Source: an uncultured Muribaculaceae bacterium (GTDB taxonomy: Bacteria > Bacteroidota > Bacteroidia > Bacteroidales > Muribaculaceae). Taken from it: a DNA stretch of 23,763 nt. Made by a program: the position numbers and the translations under genes. The stretch covers positions 18,485 to 42,247 of the forward strand of contig CAJUHM010000017.1 in assembly GCA_910586475.1 (NCBI GenBank). Reading direction: 5' to 3'. This document shows, piece after piece, positions 16,673-23,763 of this stretch. The notes below the pieces were generated by a model. The model worked only from the letters and a program-made list of their open reading frames with translations. It made no database searches and was not told the DNA's origin. Position 1 is the stretch's first letter; every line of letters begins with the position of its first letter.

Positions 16673-16723
16673 GAAATTCAGCAGTTTTTCAGATCGGATT
16701 AAACACGTCCGACATATTTTTAG

Positions 16724-16731
16724 TACTTTTG
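16724..16731 (+). promoter_or_regulatory. -7 element of the lipoprotein/glycosyltransferase promoter
   Basis: TACTTTTG (16724-16731) is an exact TAnnTTTG match 29 bases before the ATG at 16761, in an AT-rich gap. The -33 region is poor. Initiation would be near 16738, leaving a leader of about 20 bases. Confidence 0.55.
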
Positions 16732-16760
16732 CAATTAATTAAGCAAATTTTTCTCCCCAT

Positions 16761-17849
16761 ATGAAAAGACTCACCCACTACATCATAGCAGCCCTTGCAG
16801 TCACAGGATTGCTGACCGGCTGTAAAAGCGAACCGAAATGGCACGTCGACGGACGCATCGAAGGCGCCGAAGGACAGACAATGTATGTCGAAGCATCCGA
16901 AAACGGACAATGGTACATACTCGACTCTGTTGCCCTTGGCAACTCCGGAAACTTTTCATTCACTCAGGACGCTTGCGGATATCCTGACATCTATCGTCTC
17001 CGTCTGGACGACAAGACCCTTTATTTCCCGATCGACAGCATCGAGACCGTAACAGTCGTCTCGAAAGCCGCTGCATTCGACCATGACTACACCCTTGCAG
17101 GAACCGAAGCAGCCGAACAGCTCATGAACGTCGACCGGAAAGTTTTAGGCGCTCTGACCTCAAAGCCCGGAAAAGACTGGAAACCCGATTCCGCATTAAA
17201 GCGTGAACTGTCTCTGATACTGCTCGAAAATCCGGCGGGCATTGTCTCCTACTATATCATCAACAAGAAAATCGGCGGGGTGCCACTCTTCAACCCCAAC
17301 GACCGCAATGACCTGAAAGTCATCGGTGCGGTGGCAAACGCCTTCAACAACTACCGTCCGGCCGATCCCCGTACTAAATATCTGCGCAACCTCTTTCTGA
17401 CCAACAAGCGCGTCACACTTCCGGCCGACACGATCATCGCCAAAGAGACAACCATCATCGATGTGAACCTCTACGACCGCAAAGGAGTCAAACAGAGCCT
17501 CGAACAGATCGCAGGCAAAAACCGTGTCGTGGTCCTTTCGTTCACAGCCTACTCATCCGACTACTCTCCGGCCCTCAACATCGAGCTAAACAAGCTCTAC
17601 ACAAAGCACCATGACAACGGTCTGGAAATCTATCAGATCGGATTTGATGACAACGAATATAACTGGCGCGAGACGGCCTCTAACCTCCCATGGGTCTGCG
17701 TCTACAACGCTCCGACCGACGGACCTCAGGTTCTGAACTCCTACAATATCGGCGCGCTTCCCGCTATGTTCGTCATCCGGGATGGTGAAATACGCGAACG
17801 ACTGACCGACGCGACCAGAATCGAACAGTCTGTCGCCAAATACCTGTAA
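16761..17849 (+). CDS. Lipoprotein with N-terminal DUF4369-like domain and cysteine-less thioredoxin-like domain
   Basis: This 362-residue envelope lipoprotein has a signal sequence and lipobox LTGC (18-21), with lipidation expected at Cys21. The following part (WHVDGRIEGAEGQTMYVE, then ILDSVALGNSGNFSF) resembles the DUF4369 domain often fused to thioredoxin-like domains in Bacteroidetes. The C-terminal part (about 235-362) aligns by pattern with the AhpC/TlpA thioredoxin fold: a VVVLSFTAY strand, a helix, and the cis-proline segment GALPAMFVI. Where redox-active members have WCxxC, this protein has SSDYS (265-269), so both catalytic cysteines are Ser (266 and 269). It therefore probably binds or scaffolds instead of acting as a disulfide oxidoreductase. 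Its stop overlaps the start of the next glycosyltransferase by one base, implying translational coupling. Confidence 0.82.
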   Translation: MKRLTHYIIAALAVTGLLTGCKSEPKWHVDGRIEGAEGQTMYVEASENGQWYILDSVALGNSGNFSFTQDACGYPDIYRLRLDDKTLYFPIDSIETVTVVSKAAAFDHDYTLAGTEAAEQLMNVDRKVLGALTSKPGKDWKPDSALKRELSLILLENPAGIVSYYIINKKIGGVPLFNPNDRNDLKVIGAVANAFNNYRPADPRTKYLRNLFLTNKRVTLPADTIIAKETTIIDVNLYDRKGVKQSLEQIAGKNRVVVLSFTAYSSDYSPALNIELNKLYTKHHDNGLEIYQIGFDDNEYNWRETASNLPWVCVYNAPTDGPQVLNSYNIGALPAMFVIRDGEIRERLTDATRIEQSVAKYL

Positions 17850-18640
17850 TGAAAAAACTCGATGTTGCCATAGCCACCTGGCAACCGGAAGGCATCCATC
17901 GGGTCGAGGCAATGAATCTGCCCCGACTCGATGGTGTCGGTTATGTTATCTCATGGCAACAGGCCGGCAGCGATGCCACCGTCCCCAACTCTCTTCTTGA
18001 GCGCGACGACATCAAAGTCCACATTTTTAATGGCAGCGGAGTCTCCGCCAACCGCAACAACGCCCTGGCTCACTGCTCCGGGGAAATCGTATTGTTTGCC
18101 GACGACGACCTGACCTACACCCCCGCCCGGCTTCTCGCTGTCATCGAGACTTTCCTAAAAAATCCCGACATTGATGTTGCGACATTCCGCTATGACGGAG
18201 CCTGCAAAACATATCCCGGCACTCAGACCATTCTCGGATTTCCCCTTCCGAAAAACTATGGTGTCGCAACGTTTGAAATCGCCGCAAGACTCAGATCGGC
18301 ACTCCGCATCGGCTTCGACCCGCTTTTCGGTCCCGGTGCTCCTGTCTGGCAGGCCTCGGAAGATGAGAAATTTCTTTATGACGCACGTAAAGCATGCTTG
18401 CGCTGCATGTTTTTCCCGATAACAATCACCTCGCATCCCCATCCAACAACCGGCGACCGGCTGCTATCGGCCTCTCCCGGGATCTGCGCCGCAGCCGGAA
18501 AAATGATCCGGCTCGAATATCCCCGGTCATGGATGCCGAGATTAATCCTGAAAGCGATACGTCAGAAGAAAAAAGGAGCGCCGATGATTCTCACTCTCCG
18601 CCATATGCTTCGCGGAGCCGTCAGCGACGGAAACGCATGA
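17849..18640 (+). CDS. Glycosyltransferase family 2-like (GT-A fold)
   Basis: This 263-residue protein starts MKKLDVAIATWQPEG and has the GT-A nucleotide-binding layout: a first beta strand, a region VSANRNNALAHCSGEIVLF typical of family 2 transferases, and the acidic metal/nucleotide site FADDDLTY (Asp85-87). The C-terminal half contains a conserved-looking GPGAPVW and EDEKFLYDAR, where an acceptor-side catalytic acid could lie. It should be cytosolic or membrane-peripheral, adding a sugar from a nucleotide donor to an envelope glycan; the sugar is unknown. It begins at the A of the preceding stop codon (TAATG) and so is coupled to the lipoprotein gene. Its 3' end overlaps the converging glycosyltransferase gene by 20 bases, with no terminator between them. 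Confidence 0.82.
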   Translation: MKKLDVAIATWQPEGIHRVEAMNLPRLDGVGYVISWQQAGSDATVPNSLLERDDIKVHIFNGSGVSANRNNALAHCSGEIVLFADDDLTYTPARLLAVIETFLKNPDIDVATFRYDGACKTYPGTQTILGFPLPKNYGVATFEIAARLRSALRIGFDPLFGPGAPVWQASEDEKFLYDARKACLRCMFFPITITSHPHPTTGDRLLSASPGICAAAGKMIRLEYPRSWMPRLILKAIRQKKKGAPMILTLRHMLRGAVSDGNA

Positions 18641-19571
18641 AAGCCAAACGCAGACGAGCCTTAACCGGCACTGCGACAGGCCACTCATCGGCCAGCGACC
18701 TGAGCCTCGCGTAACGCTCCGAAGTGAATGCCGACGACGCAAGCCCCGCCAGATATCTGATTTTCGAATCCAGATTTTCCCTTACTGAATCCGGATCAAC
18801 AGAATAGATTCTGATCAGATCGACCAGACACGTAGTCGCCTTAACATAGAAATCAAACAGCGCGCCATCCGAACGATTGTTAGAAACCGTAGAATCTCCG
18901 ACCACATAAGCTGAGGCTTCGACCGGAAGATAACCGAACGGACCGCGTGAAGCCAGTGCGACGATAACCGGCAGATCCTCGCAGCCCCATTCCCGGCGTC
19001 TGACCGAATCCACCCCTCTGCAGGCCATCACATCATTGATCACCCCTCGGCGGAACATCATTGCCGAAAGTAGCGGAAAATCATTGACCGCACCCAAAAC
19101 ACGCCTCATCATTTCACTCCCCTCCGAACGGCATGCATATTTTCTATATCGCTCCGTCTGCGACGACAGAACCGGCACACCATTCTCTACGATACGCCAG
19201 TCGCTCATCACTGCTACATCCGAGGGATTTGACCGGAGAAAATCCAGTTGAGACTGCATTCGGTCCTGACACGGCCAGTAGTCATCGCCCGCACAGTCTG
19301 CCACAAACTCACCCCGGCAGGCCTCAAGGCAATCAAAATAATTGTCCACAATCCCTTTGTTGGGAACCTGCGGGAGCAGACGGATTCGTTCCGGATAGCG
19401 AAGAGCATAGTCGCGGCAGATCTCAAGCGTGCGGTCCGACGAGCCATCCTCTCCCACTATGATCTCGAAATCAAAGTCACACTGCTGGGCGAGAATACTG
19501 TCCAGTGCCCTCGCGATCGTCCTCTCCTGATTATAGGTGACGACTATGACACTTACCTCTGGAGCACTCAT
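18621..19571 (-). CDS. Glycosyltransferase family 2
   Basis: This 316-residue GT-A enzyme begins VSVIVVTYNQERTIARALDSILAQ (6-29), the classic family 2 N-terminus. It continues with EIIVGEDGSSDRT (36-48) and the metal-binding AGDDYW (94-99) after GEFVADC. The C-terminal region has GVDSVRRREWGCEDLPVIVALA, where the ED pair may include the catalytic base. It resembles transferases that act on O-antigen or capsule-type glycans; donor and acceptor cannot be read. Its start overlaps the stop of the upstream minus-strand glycosyltransferase gene by 4 bases, a translationally coupled pair. Its 3' end converges with and overlaps the plus-strand glycosyltransferase by 20 bases. Confidence 0.88.
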   Translation of the reverse strand: MSAPEVSVIVVTYNQERTIARALDSILAQQCDFDFEIIVGEDGSSDRTLEICRDYALRYPERIRLLPQVPNKGIVDNYFDCLEACRGEFVADCAGDDYWPCQDRMQSQLDFLRSNPSDVAVMSDWRIVENGVPVLSSQTERYRKYACRSEGSEMMRRVLGAVNDFPLLSAMMFRRGVINDVMACRGVDSVRRREWGCEDLPVIVALASRGPFGYLPVEASAYVVGDSTVSNNRSDGALFDFYVKATTCLVDLIRIYSVDPDSVRENLDSKIRYLAGLASSAFTSERYARLRSLADEWPVAVPVKARLRLAFMRFRR

Positions 19572-20458
19572 TTTTCAAGACGTTTAAGAACAACTTCCAC
19601 CAGACGCGCCGCAACAGTTACAGGATTGTGGCCGGAACTCCAGCGCGCTTTAGCTCCCTCTCGCAGACGGCCGTACCGGATGTCACTGTCGATATACGGC
19701 AGCATCCCTCTGATAAATTCCTCCTTCGTCGGCGAACCACCGAGAATGACGCAGCACTCATCGTCGAAAACATCATCCACACCGGCGCTCTCCACAACAA
19801 CAACCGGCACCCCTGCCGACAGCGCACGACACAGATCCCGGAACGGAGGCCTCTGCGACCCGCTGAAATCAATCATCCAGTCGACAGCCCCGCGTCCGAA
19901 CGCCTCTTCAATCGATCCGCAGGATTCAACCACCAGATTATCCGGAATCCGCAAGCCACCTTCCCGGATGACCGGCGCATCGCCCGTCACACGCCATTCG
20001 ATTCTCGATCCGGGGCGCGCGATCGCCATTCCGGCCATCATTTCAAGCGTGGCCAGCCCATTGTCGGTCGAAACAAAAGTCAGTGCATGATCCTCTGTTC
20101 TGTGACCGGCTACAGCACTCATATGAGCGACAGCGCACCCAATTGAAGAATAAAGCTCCTCCCGGGCGATATGCCTGACAGCAGTCGCAGCCGCCAGCCG
20201 GACGCCGACCTCGCCGGCAATTGATGTTCCATAAGTAAGCACGGCATCATAGTCCACACCCGGCTGCCCCATTATTTGTCGGACACTCTTTCTGACCTTC
20301 AGCCTATTGGAGAGCCGGCCGAGCAGCCCTTCAGCACCAGCCGGCACTGTGACATGATCCAGCCGGCCAACAACCGGACGCAAAGCTTCCGCCTCGGCAG
20401 GAGCCACACTATCGCCACACTCAGCGACAATCAATAATCTGAGTTCTTTTCCGGACAT
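19568..20458 (-). CDS. Putative glycosyltransferase (GT-B/GT4-like)
   Basis: This 296-residue protein has no transmembrane segment and no GT-A DxD site. Its layout suggests a small GT-B enzyme: an N-terminal strand (LRLLIVAECGDS), an alpha/beta stretch with DYDAVLTYGTSIAGEVGVRLA, a central DNGLATLEMM, and a C-terminal Rossmann-like half. In the C-terminal half, SGSQRPPFRDLCRALSAGVP, VVESAGVDDVFDDECC and a final PTKEEFIRGMLPYI helix match the end of family 4 transferases (acceptable locations for the donor-binding Glu/Asp). The family assignment is by pattern only and weaker than for its neighbours. It is the first gene of a two-gene minus-strand unit, with the second start overlapping its stop by 4 bases. 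Confidence 0.65.
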   Translation of the reverse strand: MSGKELRLLIVAECGDSVAPAEAEALRPVVGRLDHVTVPAGAEGLLGRLSNRLKVRKSVRQIMGQPGVDYDAVLTYGTSIAGEVGVRLAAATAVRHIAREELYSSIGCAVAHMSAVAGHRTEDHALTFVSTDNGLATLEMMAGMAIARPGSRIEWRVTGDAPVIREGGLRIPDNLVVESCGSIEEAFGRGAVDWMIDFSGSQRPPFRDLCRALSAGVPVVVVESAGVDDVFDDECCVILGGSPTKEEFIRGMLPYIDSDIRYGRLREGAKARWSSGHNPVTVAARLVEVVLKRLEK

Positions 20459-20493
20459 TCCTCTATCTTCGTTGCTATTATTATTTATAAACG

Positions 20494-20526
20494 CAAAGTC
20501 AGCGTCAGAAATTGTCCCGACGCCAA
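20494..20526 (-). promoter_or_regulatory. Weak promoter-like elements for the minus-strand glycosyltransferase pair
   Basis: On the minus strand TTGG (20526-20523) is followed after 21 bp by TGACTTTG (20501-20494), one mismatch from TAnnTTTG. Initiation would be near 20487, about 29 bases before the ATG at 20458. Tentative. Confidence 0.3.
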
Positions 20527-20555
20527 CGATTCACAATAAATAGCCCCGCGCTGAC
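20498..20555. promoter_or_regulatory. Nested dyad between divergent glycosyltransferase genes
   Basis: GTCAGCG (20498-20504) and CGCTGAC (20549-20555) are exact reverse complements. Between them ATTGT (20511-20515) pairs with ACAAT (20533-20537). The dyad fills the centre of the 108-bp gap between the divergent genes starting at 20458 and 20567 and overlaps the weak minus-strand promoter. It could be an operator for coordinated control or simply chance. Confidence 0.25.
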
Positions 20556-20566
20556 GTTAGCCTTCT

Positions 20567-21517
20567 ATGGGAAAGAAAATAACAATCGTCATTCCAGTGC
20601 GCAACCGCGCGCATATAGTCCGCCGGACTCTCGACTCGATCAGAAATCAAACATGGCGACCGATCGACCTGATCATTGTCGACAACGGTTCAACCGACGC
20701 CACTCCGCAAATCCTGCACCGCTGGGCCGACGAAAACGACTCCGAGGATTTCAGAATCCAGGTGATCAACGAAGCCGTAGCCGGAGCATCACGCGCACGC
20801 AACCGCGGACTTCGGGAAGTCGCAACCGACTATGTCATGTTTTTCGACTCCGACGACACAATGGAGTTCGACCACATCGAACGTATCTGCACCGTGCTCG
20901 AAGCCCATCCCGAGATTGACCTCCTCCACTGGAGCCTTTCGACACGCGACGCCGACGGATGGACATCAGTCTGCCAGTCCGGGAATCCCGACGACCTGCT
21001 GACCGAACAGATCCTCCACTCAACCCTTGCCACCGCCCGCTATGCCATAAAAACAGAAATCCTCCGTCAAGCAGGCGGATGGGACGAAAGCCTATCGACA
21101 TGGGACGACTACGAACTCGGCACACGCCTCCTGACGACGAATCCCGCCCCTGTCGTGCGTCATCTGGCCGGCACCCCGCGCGTTATCGCAAACCTCTCCC
21201 CCGACACACAGACCGGCGTCTCATTCTCGTCACGAGCCGAAGCCCAGAACCGCGCACTCGAAACAATCCGACATAACCTCAGCAACGATCCGCTCCACAC
21301 ACTCATCTTCAATGGCAAAAGAGCCGTCATCGCAGCCAACTACCGCAATGAAGGATCCCGCACTCTCGCCGAAGCCCTATTTGCCGAAACCATGGCCGAC
21401 ACCCCTCGTGAACACCACCGGAAAATTCGCGCGATCTATGCAACCCAGCGCATTGCCCGCAAAGGCGGTTCGCTGCTGACACGCCTCTTCTTCCAGCCCA
21501 ACCCCCCAAAACAATAG
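20567..21517 (+). CDS. Glycosyltransferase family 2
   Basis: This 316-residue GT-A enzyme opens with KKITIVIPVRNRAHIVRRTL, followed by DLIIVDNGSTDAT (34-46), GASRARNRGL (73-82) and the metal-binding FFDSDDTM (92-99). A later WDESLSTWDDYELGTRLL segment has the acidic pair typical of the acceptor-side catalytic region. Hydropathy gives no membrane helix, so it is probably cytosolic and peripheral. It would transfer a sugar from a nucleotide donor to an envelope glycan; specificity is unknown. It is a single-gene unit divergent from the other minus-strand pair, and I found no clear TAnnTTTG promoter in the 108-bp gap. A probable terminator lies about 70-95 bases downstream. Confidence 0.9.
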   Translation: MGKKITIVIPVRNRAHIVRRTLDSIRNQTWRPIDLIIVDNGSTDATPQILHRWADENDSEDFRIQVINEAVAGASRARNRGLREVATDYVMFFDSDDTMEFDHIERICTVLEAHPEIDLLHWSLSTRDADGWTSVCQSGNPDDLLTEQILHSTLATARYAIKTEILRQAGGWDESLSTWDDYELGTRLLTTNPAPVVRHLAGTPRVIANLSPDTQTGVSFSSRAEAQNRALETIRHNLSNDPLHTLIFNGKRAVIAANYRNEGSRTLAEALFAETMADTPREHHRKIRAIYATQRIARKGGSLLTRLFFQPNPPKQ

Positions 21518-21585
21518 AATTGCGACAGGAAAGGCTTTGGCAATAAAATTGGTTAAATGTAGTTAATCAGTGGCGGAATTTCACT

Positions 21586-21612
21586 AATGGTTGTTAAGCG
21601 CCAACCGTTTTT
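21586..21612 (+). terminator. Probable intrinsic terminator after the glycosyltransferase gene
   Basis: AATGGTTG (21586-21593) pairs with CAACCGTT (21602-21609), eight pairs including one G-T, with an 8-base loop, and the right arm runs into TTTTT (21608-21612). The stem is short. It ends eight bases before the -33 element of the next promoter. Confidence 0.45.
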
Positions 21613-21619
21613 CCACACT

Positions 21620-21656
21620 TTTGTGTTACGTTATATAAAGGGTCTGCCTAACTTTG
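21620..21656 (+). promoter_or_regulatory. Bacteroidetes-type promoter of the acyl-CoA synthetase gene
   Basis: TAACTTTG (21649-21656) matches TAnnTTTG exactly and is identical to the dxr -7 element. The upstream TTTG (21620-21623) is 25 bp away, longer than usual; TTACG (21626-21630) sits at better spacing as a degenerate -33. Initiation would be near 21663, about 18 bases before the ATG at 21681. Confidence 0.55.
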
Positions 21657-21680
21657 CCGACGAATTTTTAACGTACAGTT

Positions 21681-23483
21681 ATGTCAAACATCCTCACCTC
21701 CCTGATTTCTGAAAATTCAGCCCGGTTTCCTGACCGTGAGGCATTCCGCGACAACACATCCGGAAAATGGATCTCCACCTCATGGAAAGAATTTGCCGAA
21801 AAACGCGATCTGCTTGCATGTGCAATGGAGATTCTCGGACTCAGGGAGCTCGACAACATAACAGTCTTCTCGGCCAACCGCAGCGAAATCCTCATCACGG
21901 ATTTTGCAGCCTATGCCAACCGCATAGTTCCGATTTCGATCTACGCGACTTCAACGGCCGACCAGGTTGCTTATATTGTCAACGACTCCTCTGCCGGAAT
22001 CATATTCGTCGGCGATCAGGAGCAATATGCCAAAGCCCGCGAAGCGGCCGCGTCATGCCCCACGCTGAAACAGATCGTCACTTTTGACACAGACATCACC
22101 CGCGACAGCGATGACTTGACAACACTCTCTTTCCCCGACCTACTCGCTCTCGGGGAAAAAGCCTCGGACGACTGCCGGAATTCTGTTGCACAGCGAACAG
22201 CACGCGCCACGGACGAAGACATCGCAACGATCATCTACACCAGCGGAACGACAGGCGAACCGAAAGGAGCCGTCCTGCCCCACTCCTGCTTCAACGCCGC
22301 GCTGATCATCCACGACCAGCGTCTGACAATGCTATCGGACCGCGACACATCGGTCTGCTTCCTCCCCCTAAGCCACATCTTTGAAAAAGCCTGGACTTAC
22401 TTCTGTCTCCACCGCCGCATGGTTGTCGGCATCAACCATAACCCGAAAGAGATCCAGAAAGCGGTCAAGGAATTCCACCCCACATGCATGTGCTCCGTGC
22501 CGCGTTTCTGGGAAAAAGTCTACACGGCAGTTCAGGAGAAACTCGCCGACATGTCCGGCTTCAAAGCCTGGATGATGGCGCGCGCGCTCAAAATAGGACG
22601 CATCCGCAACCTCGAATATGCGCGCAATGGCCTCAAAGCACCATGGTGGATCGAAAAACAATATCAATTCTTCGACAAAAAAATCTTCGCCGCCCTACGC
22701 CATGTCATCGGAATCGACAACGGCAATATATTCCCGACCGCCGGAGCGCCCCTCTCCCCCAACATCGTCGAATTCTTCCACTCCTGCGGCATAAACATCG
22801 TCATAGGCTACGGCCTGTCAGAAACCACCGCAACAGTCTCCTGCTTCCCGACCGTAGGCTATGAAATAGGGACTGTCGGAACGACTCTCCCCGGCATCGA
22901 AGTGAAAATCGGTGACGAAAACGAAATTCTGGTCAAAGGTCCAACAGTGATGCGAGGCTACTACAACAAACCTGAAGCCACTGCAGAAGCCTTCACCGCA
23001 GACGGATGGTTCCGCACCGGCGACGCCGGACGGTTCGACGAATCCGGAGCGATCATTCTGACCGAGCGAATCAAAGACCTTTTCAAAACCTCAAATGGCA
23101 AATACATCGCCCCTCAGGCGCTCGAAAGCCGGCTGGGAGAAGACAAATATATCGAGCAGGTTGCCGTCATCGGAGACCAGCGTAAATATGTCACGGCAAT
23201 CATCATACCTGCTTTCGAAGCGCTGAAAGAGTATGCCCGTAAAAAGCAGATAAAATATAGGAACATCGAAGAGCTCATCCGAAATGCCGACGTGCGCTCA
23301 ATGTTACAGGAGCGGATTGACAAACTCCAGTCAAACTTCGCCTCGTTCGAGCAAATCAAAAAATTCACTCTGCTTCCCAAAGAATTCACAATGGAAGCAG
23401 GCGAGCTGACAAACACACTTAAAATCCGGCGCCCCGTCATCAACAACCGCTACGCTTCTGAAATCGAAGCGATGTATGCATGA
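21681..23483 (+). CDS. Long-chain acyl-CoA synthetase (AMP-forming, ANL superfamily)
   Basis: This 600-residue enzyme activates fatty acids to acyl-CoA through an acyl-adenylate. The P-loop-like motif IIYTSGTTGEPKGAV starts at residue 184 (SGT at 188-190). The adenine and substrate motif is GYGLSETTA, and the hinge motifs are GWFRTGDAGRFDESG and TERIKDLFKTSNGKYIAPQALE, the last containing the catalytic Lys region of the C-terminal domain. The length and the FEKAWTYFCLHRRM segment resemble the FadD15/long-chain group usual in Bacteroidetes. It is probably cytosolic or peripheral at the inner membrane, feeding exogenous or recycled fatty acids into lipid synthesis. It is a single gene with its own promoter and a strong hairpin terminator 42 bases after the stop. 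Confidence 0.94.
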   Translation: MSNILTSLISENSARFPDREAFRDNTSGKWISTSWKEFAEKRDLLACAMEILGLRELDNITVFSANRSEILITDFAAYANRIVPISIYATSTADQVAYIVNDSSAGIIFVGDQEQYAKAREAAASCPTLKQIVTFDTDITRDSDDLTTLSFPDLLALGEKASDDCRNSVAQRTARATDEDIATIIYTSGTTGEPKGAVLPHSCFNAALIIHDQRLTMLSDRDTSVCFLPLSHIFEKAWTYFCLHRRMVVGINHNPKEIQKAVKEFHPTCMCSVPRFWEKVYTAVQEKLADMSGFKAWMMARALKIGRIRNLEYARNGLKAPWWIEKQYQFFDKKIFAALRHVIGIDNGNIFPTAGAPLSPNIVEFFHSCGINIVIGYGLSETTATVSCFPTVGYEIGTVGTTLPGIEVKIGDENEILVKGPTVMRGYYNKPEATAEAFTADGWFRTGDAGRFDESGAIILTERIKDLFKTSNGKYIAPQALESRLGEDKYIEQVAVIGDQRKYVTAIIIPAFEALKEYARKKQIKYRNIEELIRNADVRSMLQERIDKLQSNFASFEQIKKFTLLPKEFTMEAGELTNTLKIRRPVINNRYASEIEAMYA

Positions 23484-23525
23484 CGCGGCCACCCGCAACC
23501 ATTCCATTCCAACAAATATCTTTCC

Positions 23526-23560
23526 GAAAGAGGTTTTCACAAGTGAAAGCCTTTTTCTTG
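23526..23560 (+). terminator. Intrinsic terminator of the acyl-CoA synthetase gene
   Basis: GAAAGAGGTTTTCAC (23526-23540) pairs with GTGAAAGCCTTTTTC (23543-23557) over 15 positions, two of them G-T, around a very short loop; the right arm includes CTTTTTCTTG. The stem lies 42 bases after the stop codon. It is close to symmetrical and could act on both strands. Confidence 0.75.
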
Positions 23561-23763
23561 TCTATAATGTCAAGGTGCTCTTTGCCGTATTTTTCGGTCT
23601 GGTCCATGCGGGTCAGGCCGTTTTCGCGCATACGGCGGCGCTCAGATGAGGAAAGCCCTCGGGAGCGTTGAGAACAGGGGGAGAACAGACGGGGTCGCGG
23701 GGGAAGCAGCGGGCGGGATTTCGAACGGGATGGTCTGCGGCGGCTGATCGGATCCGCGCGTCA
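23560..23763 (-). other. Coding-like sequence with broken frame at the right edge, minus strand
   Basis: This GC-rich stretch reads well on the minus strand only if frames are switched. One frame, entering from the right edge, ends at a TGA (23611-23609) and contains LNAPEGFPHLS. The next frame contains SSERRRMRENGLTRMDQTEK followed by YGKEHLDIID (about 23646-23566) with codons (GAA, AAC, GGC, CTG, ACC, CGC, GAC) like those of real genes here, but it then runs through the terminator into the acyl-CoA synthetase gene. I recognise no family. It may be the decayed 3' end of a gene lying to the right, a frameshifted gene, or contig-end sequence error. Confidence 0.25.

Noticed and set aside
23440..23671. 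Small ORFs on both strands downstream of the acyl-CoA synthetase (63 codons each)
   Set aside because: Both run through the terminator hairpin, one overlaps the end of the synthetase gene, and neither is a complete plausible gene. The coding-like part is reported separately as a broken frame.

Overview
The window looks like a chromosomal segment of a Bacteroidales bacterium, most likely a gut Muribaculaceae-type lineage. This is inferred from the gene families, from promoters of the Bacteroidetes form (TTTG, about 19-20 bp, TAnnTTTG) instead of sigma70 boxes, and from start codons preceded by A-rich leaders with no Shine-Dalgarno. Genes carry GC-rich third positions and intergenic stretches are AT-rich. 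I see no tRNA, rRNA, insertion sequence, CRISPR array or clear prophage.

Layout. (1) Positions 1-3461, plus strand: the 3' part of a bifunctional-nuclease/UVR protein, a NupG-type nucleoside transporter, rsmE and kdsA, closely spaced and ending at a perfect 50-nt palindrome. (2) 3539-6891, minus strand: a phosphohexomutase with its own promoter, then an OmpA-family outer-membrane protein with its own terminator. (3) 6892-7541: a 650-bp divergent intergenic region with a strong dxr promoter and two candidate small ORFs. (4) 7542-16630, plus strand: a compact run of seven genes, dxr, rseP, rlmI, a dipeptidyl peptidase III, recR (TTG start), a GNAT acetyltransferase and a class 3 fructose-1,6-bisphosphatase. 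(5) 16761-21517: an envelope/glycan section holding a lipoprotein with a cysteine-less thioredoxin fold and four glycosyltransferases in three transcription units; two converge with overlapping ends and two diverge. (6) 21681-23483: a long-chain acyl-CoA synthetase with its own promoter and hairpin terminator. The last 200 bases hold coding-like but frame-broken sequence on the minus strand.

Functionally the window is mostly housekeeping with an envelope theme: Kdo synthesis (kdsA), isoprenoid precursor supply (dxr), site-2 proteolysis (rseP), OmpA, and glycan assembly (glycosyltransferases). Around these sit ribosomal RNA methylation (rsmE, rlmI), recombinational repair (recR) and central sugar phosphate metabolism (phosphohexomutase, fbp). 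I found no convincing wholly new system. The items most worth a second look are the two small ORFs between ompA and dxr, the lipoprotein whose redox motif is SxxS, the glycosyltransferase cluster, and the broken reading frame at the right edge.
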